DNA of 64,000 bases, from the NCBI GenBank assembly GCA_003550325.1, contig QKWP01001108.1, positions 99,211 to 163,210 of the forward strand. The letters are read 5' to 3'. Shown piece by piece: positions 56,901 to 64,000 of the stretch; positions within the stretch are counted from its first letter, which is position 1, and every line of letters starts with the position of its first letter. The position numbers were made by a program, and so were the translations under genes. The notes beneath the pieces are model-generated. The model saw only the letters and a program-made list of their open reading frames with translations. It did no database searches and was not told the origin of the DNA. The DNA comes from Gigaspora rosea. Its lineage: Eukaryota > Glomeromycota > Glomeromycetes > Diversisporales > Gigasporaceae.

Positions 56901-57451
56901 ATCAATTATTCTTGGTATACCTTTTATACTGGTAATTATTAATCAATTATAATATACAATTTATTTTGTAAATAGAAATGGAACAAATTTATCAGATAAA
57001 TTTGTCCTATTTCTATTGACTCTATACTATATATACATATTTTAATAACAATAATTAATTATTATTTAATTATTTCTTTTTATAGAATTTTAATTTTGTA
57101 GTAAATAAAGCCAAAAGCATTATAGTAATTGCAGATAGAAATAATTTTTGTCCTACTCAAATACAAACAACTACAGTAACTTTATTTACATCTACACTAA
57201 CAACATTTACAATTACTGATGAGCCAGAGCCAACTGATAATGGAGGTGGAGGTGGAGGTGGAGGCGGAGGTGGAGGTGGAGGTGGAGGTGGAGGAGGAGG
57301 TGGTGGTGGTGATGGTAATGAATCTACAACACTTCCACCCCTATCCACAACTTCAAATCCTTATCATCTTCAACATCCCATCCTCAATCTGCAACTTTTC
57401 AATCCTCATTCACATCATTACTATCTCCAACATTCAATCCTCCAATTATAA
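53928..57451 (+). pseudogene. Tandem two-domain pepsin-like (A1) aspartic-protease homolog, catalytic motifs lost, frame-disrupted
   Basis: Start 53928. An N-terminal hydrophobic segment (residues about 11-33) acts as signal or anchor; a Pro-rich linker ends in LPPK. Domain 1 blocks: 54190-54606 (PDISSNDIGI; flap NYLDGS; VMGLGFGSS), 54680-54799, 54872-55272 (AIISTNYDKISLG; NTIIIGALFIQ). After intron 55273-55648, NFYIKANKANN then NEDFCP closes domain 1. The same exon continues PPPKILEL into domain 2: PDTSVNDIGV, NYLDGSSSNGLFG, VMGLGLSTQ (to 56223), GSIAFGGLDP (56298-56406), AIISTNHNKISLG to SIILGIPFIL (56538-56931), NFNFVVNKA from 57086. A1 enzymes need D-T-G twice. Here the first is DIS or DTS and the second is STN, so the second catalytic Asp is Ser in both domains. 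Single-base shifts near 54187, 54475, 54745, 56140, 56848 and 57361 break the frame, by decay or assembly error. Secreted or surface location is inferred. Confidence 0.7.
57240..57315 (+). repeat. Poly-glycine GGAGGT tract
   Basis: A near-perfect run of GGTGGA hexamers encodes more than 20 glycines in the tail of the protease-like gene, between EPEPTDN and DGNESTT. The proline frame on the other strand is a shadow. Confidence 0.9.
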
Positions 57452-58330
57452 CTTCAAAAATAGTATTCACATCATTATCACTTCCAACATTCCAACCTCC
57501 ATTTATTACTTCACAAACTCTATCAAAATTATCACATTCAAAATTTCAACCTCTACCTATGACTTTACCTTCAACATTTAATACTCTACTTACAACTCAC
57601 AAACACTATTCACATCATTATTATCTTCAAAATTCCAACCATCTCTAATTTCACAAACTCTATCCAAATTATCACCTTCAACATTTCAACCTCTACCTAT
57701 GACTTTACCTTCAACATTCCATCCTCAACTTACAACTTCACAAATACTATTCACATCATTAACATTTTCAATATTCTAATGCTTCACAAACTCTATCCAA
57801 ATAATCACATTCAATACAGTCAGACCTTTCTAAATACAACATCTCTAAATGCATAACCTTTCTAAATGTATGGCTTGACTTTGTCCCAATTTATATGATA
57901 CTTATAGAGTTTTATCTCTCTAAATGCAATACCTCTCTAAATGCAATACCTCTCTAAATGTAATATCTTTCTAAATGCAATACTTCTCTAAATGCAATAC
58001 CTCTTTAAATGCAATATTTCTCTAAATGCAAGTTTTTTTTATTGGCCCCATACTATACATTTAAAGAGGTTTGACTATATTTTAATTTTTATATATACTT
58101 AACCTCCAATATTATATCTACTATTTACAACTTTACAAATACTATTCATGTTATTAATATTTTCAACATTTCAACTTCTATCTAAAATTTCAAAACTCTA
58201 TCCAAATTATTATATTAATATTTTAATTTCTACTTACAACTTCACAAACTCTATTTACATTATTGTCATATTCAACCTTTCAACCTTTATCTACAATTTT
58301 ACTAAATAATTAGACATTTTAATCTACCTA
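57361..58330 (+). repeat. Ser/Thr/Pro-coding degenerate tandem repeat, split by a MITE
   Basis: In the frame one base off from the poly-Gly frame, the DNA reads as a Ser/Thr/Pro-rich stalk: SFTSLLSPTFNPPIITSK, FTSLSLPTFQPPFITSQT, KFQPLPMTLPSTF. Units of about 90 bp with TTCACATCATTATCACTTCC, TTCCAACCTCCA and ACTTCACAAACTCTATCC recur to 57800 and, after the MITE at 57815-58078, on to about 58330 in decayed form. In the strict poly-Gly frame the protein ends at 57451. Confidence 0.6.
57815..58078. mobile_element. MITE of the TACAGTCAGACCT family with internal CTCTCTAAATGCAATAC repeats
   Basis: The left end TACAGTCAGACCTTTCTAAA mirrors TTTAAAGAGGTTTGACTATA at the right, with TA borders. From 57895 to 58030 the motif CTCTCTAAATGCAATAC, which resembles the end, repeats about eight times head to tail. 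It interrupts the Ser/Thr-coding repeat. Confidence 0.82.
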
Positions 58331-59600
58331 ACTTTACAAACCCAATTTATACTATTTCAATCTTCACATAAATCATTAGGTAGATATATAGCATTAACAT
58401 GCTAAACCATAAATGGAACAAATTTGTATTACTATAGAGTTAAAATTTATTTTAAATAACTAACAAGAAGCATGATGGGCATATGCAATGAGCTATGCAA
58501 AATATAATAAATTTTTGTGTATTAAAATATTATAATAGAATTTAGCCTAGGTAGTACTATAATAAATTATATATTTTTTTTGTAATTACTTAATATAGTA
58601 AATGCATTTTGTAAATTAAAAATTTTTCAAATATTTGCTAAAGAATTATTTTACTCAAGCTTATTTATCAAAAGTACCAGAATTTAGGCATTTTTAAATA
58701 AATTTTAAAAACTTTTTTTTAAAGATTCTTTATTATTTTTTGAATTTTTATAATTTCACTATAATAACTAGCAATAACTTTACTGTATTAGGTAACTATA
58801 AGTTAGAATGTATAAAATTGTTATAATTTCTATTTTGATTTACTATAAAAAAATTCTATTATAATGCTTATAAGTTATCACAATAATACAATATGTGAAA
58901 GTTAGTTTGTATTACTAATGTAATGATATATATTGAAATTAAGTTACTATTTTATTATAATTTATTGTAAAATTTGTACAAACTAGAGCATAAATTTCTA
59001 AAAATGTAGGCTAATTTTTTGGCAATATTTTCAAAATAGAATATACTATAAATTATTGTAAAAAATACCTTTGATCAGTGCCTCTTTATTTATACCAGAT
59101 CTATTACAATTTTATTAGCTGTTTTATAGAAAAGAACCTTATAAACCTGTTTTTCTTTTTCAGTTTAAGAAGTACCTGGATATCTTGCGCAGTAAATTAC
59201 AGTAATGATAACAGTTAGAAGTAATATTATTGATTTATTTATATTTTGCATTTAAAGAATAAAAAAATACAGAGAATTTTTAATTGTTAAACAATTGGGC
59301 CAGAAATTTATAGCATTTTACAATAAGTTTTTTGCACTATGATATTTAGTATACAATTAAAGTAAGTTAGTATGTATTGGAATTATAGTTGTAAATTTAT
59401 TATAATTTATTGTAAAAATTTTGCATAAAACTTTCTATCAAGAAATAAAATTGAATTGTAGTTGTAAATTCTACAATACTAGGATTTATTGTAAACAATT
59501 TTGCTACAAAATTTTTTTTTTTACAAACTTACTAACAATTATGGTACATATTATACAGTTAAAATTGAATTGGTTTTATATTAAAATATTATTATGCTTG
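58331..59600. other. AT-rich DNA with TTATAATTTATTGTAAA-like repeats
   Basis: ATTATAATTTATTGTAAAA and close forms recur at about 58960, 59050, 59405 and 59475. TAGTATGTATTGGAATTATA-like segments recur at about 58905 and 59370. No gene is supported; the 61-codon frame at 59421 is not convincing. Confidence 0.45.
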
Positions 59601-59629
59601 CTATAAAAAATATTACAAAATTGCACTTC

Positions 59630-59685
59630 ATGGACATATTTGCAAGGTTGCTGGTTCGAGTCCAACTGAGAGATAAAAACATGCT
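59630..59685 (+). other. Isolated pol III B-box-like segment
   Basis: GCTGGTTCGAGTCCAACTG (GGTTCGAGTCC at 59653-59663) matches a tRNA T-arm well, with AGTTGGAC-type pairing unclear. No A box or acceptor stem lies at tRNA distance upstream, so it is probably a SINE or tRNA fragment. Confidence 0.4.
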
Positions 59686-59699
59686 AGAACCACGAATCT

Positions 59700-61070
59700 A
59701 AAAGATCTTTAAAAGGAGTTCTTTGTTATAGCAATTACTATAGTAACAAACAGATTGTAAGACATAGGCATAAAGGTTATATAATATCCAAAAAAAGGAA
59801 ATTTAACAAGAAATTAGAGATGATAATTGATTATAAATTGATTGATTATTTGGTTTGTTTTTTCATGACTGATCATAAAAAATTTTTTTTGAGTATGGTT
59901 GTTCGCTCAGTGATCGAATGTATTAATCATTCTTGATTATTATAATATAACAGAATGAAACCTAAGTTTTAAAAATAGTAAAAACTGCAATAATCATTAC
60001 ATAAGGTAAAATCCACTTTTTAATACTGTAATAAAAAATATAATAAAATGCAAATTTTTACCCCAATCCAATCTACAAAGCAGATTTCACTAGTTCGCAA
60101 CATAGGTTTCACTCTGTTCTATTATAATAATAAAATAAGATTGTTCTAAACAAATTTGACTTATATATTTTAAATTAATATGAATATGTTCACTAACCAA
60201 AGGCTTTGCCTTGGCAATCGACAATATCTCTTTTTAGACATTGCTAATTACATGCTCAGAACTATAAAATAACCTCTTGTTTTATCTTACTGTTTATAGT
60301 AATTTATATTTCAAAATCATATACAATTACAAAGACACTCAAGCCTATACTTCAAAAAGAAAAAACCAGAAAAAACTAAAGTGGCTTGATAAATTATAAT
60401 TTGTACATTAAATAGTATAAGAATATTGTTTTTATATGGTAATTGTCTATACTTGCTACTAATAAATAAAATTATATATCTTATTAGAGATACATAACAT
60501 AATTATAAAAAAAATTATAATGATAATAATTGATCATATAATTAGTCATATAATTGTACAAATTATTTGTTGATTTTGGTCAACCTTTGATTTTAATTAA
60601 TTGTAATTCAATCAATTAAAGTTTTGAACATTTTATAAATGATTAATTATATGATTGATTAAGAAAATTTTCACTAATCATTATCTTTCAAGAAATATAA
60701 GGATTTCTAGCTAAAAACAAGATAAGATTAGAAAAAGGCAAGTAGTACTGACCTATAAAAAAATTATAAGGTTCAACATGCACCTGCCTGCTCCTGAAAC
60801 AGAAGAAAAATGGAAACTTCAAGAAAAAATGAACAAGAAAATAGTACTGAGCAGCACAAAACAAACTACTAGAGACCAGATAGAAGCTAAAACTAAAAAT
60901 ACTACTAGCAGACAAAGTAGCAAATAAAGAGGTATCTGAGAGACTGAGTATAGAGTAAGATAGTACTAATAGCTTAAGAAATTAGATAAAATAAAATAAA
61001 GAAATTATATAATGAAGCTAAAAACTAATAAAGAATTGAATTAATAAAATTGATACTGCACACTAATGAT
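59700..61070. other. Repeat-derived and AT-rich DNA, no gene supported
   Basis: 60045-60125 matches 47110-47215 (dispersed repeat). 60505-60665 has TTAATTATATGATTGATTAA-like motifs in inverted order. The 75-codon minus-strand frame at 60688-60915 is Phe/Ser-rich and lacks a recognisable domain. Confidence 0.4.
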
Positions 61071-61364
61071 TTGACCTGAGTGGATATCACCTGGATCACC
61101 CACAGGTGGGTGGGTGATCCAGGCCAAGTTGTAACAGTCTGGGTAAGAATAGGTAGATCAAGTTATAGGTGATCTGTGAGTTAATTGTGGGTTGACACAC
61201 AGGCCATCCAGGGGTCAAGTTGACCTGTATAGTTATCTGTGAGTTGGCCTATAAGAAATAAAATATATCATTTTAATTGATTAATCTGATCCTAATTAAA
61301 TTGCTTATCTTATATGTATTTATTATAAAGACTAATTAATGTCTTTTATACTAAATTTTTAGTT

Positions 61365-62225
61365 ATGTTTATTATATTAACCAACTAAGATTTTTTTTAT
61401 TGATTTAGGTGACCTGATGGGTTACCTGTTGGGTTATCTGTCAGATAACCCAGGTAGTGCCTTATTTTGGACTGACCTGTTTTCAACTAGTAGTACAATT
61501 CACTAGTTATATTAACTATAGATGCTAGTGAAATTAACCCATTTCACCAGGTGAAATGGTAAAATAGTTTCACCAGAATTACACCAAAATTTTATTTTGG
61601 TGAATTGGTGAAATTGGTGAATTGGTGAATTGTTAAAATTGGTAAAATTGGTGAATTGGTGAATTGTTGAATTGGTAAAATGGTGAATTGTGGTAAAACA
61701 GTGAAATAGTAAAATAGTGAAATGGTCAATTGGTGAATTGGTAAACAGTGAATTGGTGAGATAGTGAAATGGTGAATTTGCTCAGTCCTATAAATGGTTA
61801 ATAGTTCTGACCTCAAAGTGTATCTGTAAAAACATAAATTGTAAAAACTTGAACAAAACCTAACCAAATTCCAGGCTAAAATAATTCCAGACTCTGGAAA
61901 TTCACTATTTTACCATTCTGCTATTTTACTATTCCACCAACTCACCAATTCACCAATTCACTATTTCACCAATTCACAAATTCACCAATTACACCAATTA
62001 CACCAATTCACCAGTTATACCAGTTTTACCATTACTGATTGGTGATTAGTAAAATAGTGAAATCATTTCACTACTCTGATTTAATTTCACCAGCATCTAT
62101 AATATTAACCACCTAAGATTTTTTTAATTAACCAGGTAACCTGTCAGGTCACCTGCCAGGTTACCTGTCAAGTGACCCAGATGGTACCTTTTTTTGAACT
62201 GACCTGTTTCTATCCAAGTGGCATA
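61365..62225. mobile_element. Direct repeat (about 120 bp) flanking an inverted minisatellite foldback
   Basis: 61365-61490 and 62100-62215 share AACTAAGATTTTTTTTATTG-like, GGTTACCTGTTGGGTTATCT-like and TTGGACTGACCTGTTTTC-like segments rich in GGTNACCTG. Between them, 61505-62113 has ends ATAGATGCTAGTGAAATTAA and TTAATTTCACCAGCATCTAT, and opposed arrays of GGTGAATTG units (61600-61775) and CAATTCACC units (61920-62020). Confidence 0.75.
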
Positions 62226-63725
62226 TTGTTCACCTTTGTGTGATCTGAGTAAAGATTTTTTTAGACAAATCAATTCACTACTATATACATTTTGATAGTG
62301 ATTTTGCTTGCAGGTTTAAAAAAAATATATAATTACAAAACTTACTGATATTGTAATAGTAAACAGTATATAGCATTAGAAAAATAAATATGGTGCAGAT
62401 CTGTGACCCTAAAAAATTTTAACAAATTCTGCAATAACTTGTAATCTAGTAGTAAAAACTCAATAATTTTGTACCATTTAATTAGTCTTTATAAAGCAGA
62501 TTGAATAATATCAAAATCACTGAGTTTGAATTACTAAATCACAAAAAACTTCTATTTAATAAATTTTATAAATATCAAACTATCTTGCCAACTAGTAAAC
62601 CAAATTTAATAATTTTGGTACTATTCAATTTCTACAAGAATTGATACATAAGGTAGATTAGTGTTCTGTATAGATCAAATCAGATGGATATTTTTAAAGA
62701 TCTGTGTTTGATTCGAAAAATCAAATCAGATCCATGTTCAGATCTGGATTCAATTCTAAAGATCTGGATCTGATATAGTTACACAATTAACAGTATATGA
62801 TTGGTTGACATTATATGTAATTACTCTAGATAACTTTCACACAGTTTTATAGAACAACTTTCATCTGATTGGCTGATGTAAATAAATTGCCTGAGTAACT
62901 TATTTATATGCTTTAAAGTACTTTTGGGAACATAACATTTTACTAACAAAAAATTCATATGAAAGCAAATTCTAACTTTAAATAAACGTAAATATTCACT
63001 ATTAAAATTAATCCAAAATAATTCACCTCTCCAAGAACTTTATTTAGAAGTGAATATTTTTATTATAATACTACCATTACTAGTTATATTAACTATATAT
63101 AAACTTTAAATACCAAAAGCAGTCAATAAAAAAGATGATTTAAGATATTTCATATAAGCTTTAAATTTAGAACTTTGAGTGTACTGTTTAATATGCTATA
63201 TATTACAATAATAATAGATTTAACTAATGTTTACTGTGTATTTTACATTTATAAAGTTATACTACTAGAGTAATAAATGTAACTTTGGGTTAATTAGTAG
63301 GTTAATAATATGTATAAGTGTTATTATTTTATTAATTATATGGGCTAAGTGTTATATTGCATCTTTGATAAAGATCATGATAATTAAAAATCAAATAGAA
63401 TTATTTTAATTACTTTCAAATTGTAATAAATAAAAAATAATAATTCATTAATAATTTATTTATATACTAAAATTTTAATCAATTGAGTGGTTTATTAATA
63501 ATAAATACCAATTTACACATTATATATCTATTTTTAAAATATAGCAAATTCCTTTTGGTGTGTATCTATTAGTTGTAAGCTTTTTATATTAAGTTTTTTC
63601 TTATTTTTTGTAATGTTTAAACTGATGAATCTTTAAAAACTATGCATTTTAATTGGCTAATTATCATGGGAATTTATAGTTAGATCTACAAGAATTAACC
63701 AATCATATGAAGTCATCCTATGACA
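62226..63725. other. AT-rich DNA, no gene seen
   Basis: 62640-62780 has several GATCAGATC/GATCTGGAT motifs. 62575-62640 (CCAACTAGTAAACCAAATTT, TTTTGGTACTATTCAATTTC) loosely resembles the palindrome units at 28.9-29.2 kb. No coding pattern. Confidence 0.4.
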
Positions 63726-64000
63726 TTGTTAAAGCGGTATAGCCTTCTTAATATACCACTAGCAACATAGCACACGGCGACAGGGATCTTGTAGGGTCAG
63801 AGAAGATATGAAGCGGTGTGGAAGTGGAATGTTTCCTCACTGTGGCAGTTCGATATATTTTACTCAAAGAACAGGAGTGTATTTAGTTGGGCAAAGATAT
63901 ATTTTATTTAAGTACATTACAAGACTTTGCTACAAGACTATCTAAAGGTTTCTGTGCCTAAAGAATTCCTATAACTAAAGAATTGCAGGGAACAAATCCT
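63726..64000 (+). mobile_element. Possible LTR or element start, runs off the window
   Basis: From TGTTAAAGCGGTATAGCC the base composition changes sharply (more G and C: CACACGGCGACAGGGATC, GAAGCGGTGTGGAAGTGG). TG at the start and a TACAAGACTTTGCTACAAGA stretch resemble an LTR, but no CA end, primer-binding site or second copy is inside the window. Confidence 0.3.

Noticed and set aside
57157-57348. Poly-proline open frame on the minus strand
   Set aside because: It is the complement of the poly-Gly tract of the protease-like gene; the plus-strand frame has domain support and this one has none.
59653-59663. tRNA gene from the GGTTCGAGTCC match
   Set aside because: No A box, anticodon arm or acceptor stem at proper spacing.

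Overview
This is a eukaryotic, very AT-rich, gene-poor and repeat-dense window, most likely from an arbuscular mycorrhizal fungus (Glomeromycotina, Rhizophagus-like). The clues are a two-exon protein kinase with an N-terminal Cys-rich leader, small AT-rich introns with GT..AG borders, and a mosaic of non-autonomous DNA transposons around a few genes. The species call is inference; no rRNA or housekeeping marker is present. Three single N bases (5656, 8407, 50866) mark assembly joins.

Layout. 1-7.6 kb: tandem repeats and nested MITEs. 8.3-13.1 kb: a gene island on the minus strand with a possible exon fragment, a tyrosine-kinase-like kinase (8433-9712) and a small protein resembling the bacterial 'putative molybdenum carrier'/YpsA-like SLOG family (12595-13068). 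14-36.3 kb: almost wholly mobile DNA, including two hAT-type elements with exact 8-bp target duplications, foldback elements, and two copies of a ~1.1-1.2 kb retroposon with 13-14 bp target duplications. 37-42 kb: a dispersed repeat invaded by a Ser/Asp-repeat element and by a 3.2 kb TTAA-flanked piggyBac element with a broken transposase gene. 42.5-44.7 kb: exon remnants of a decayed multi-exon gene of unknown family, itself invaded by nested MITEs. 45-53.6 kb: more MITEs, a tRNA-like SINE candidate, tandem repeats and a 1.66 kb element with GGTCC-rich inverted ends. 53.9-57.5 kb: one gene whose exons encode two tandem pepsin-fold (family A1) domains lacking key catalytic residues, with a poly-Gly/Ser-Thr tail and several frameshifts. 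58-64 kb: AT-rich repeats, an inverted minisatellite and a possible LTR start.

The protein genes do not form an operon or pathway. What organises the window is layered transposition. Several insertions can be ordered in time because empty sites or target duplications survive: a retroposon inside a hAT element, a piggyBac MITE inside a piggyBac transposase gene, a TTAA element inside a foldback with a smaller MITE inside that, and one MITE inside another inside the decayed gene. CpG is scarce in the repeat-rich stretches and commoner near the genes and at 49-54 kb, which fits cytosine methylation and deamination of repeats.

The strongest candidates for something undescribed are the tandem-domain aspartic-protease-like gene, the retroposon family with proven target duplications, and the SLOG gene of bacterial type.
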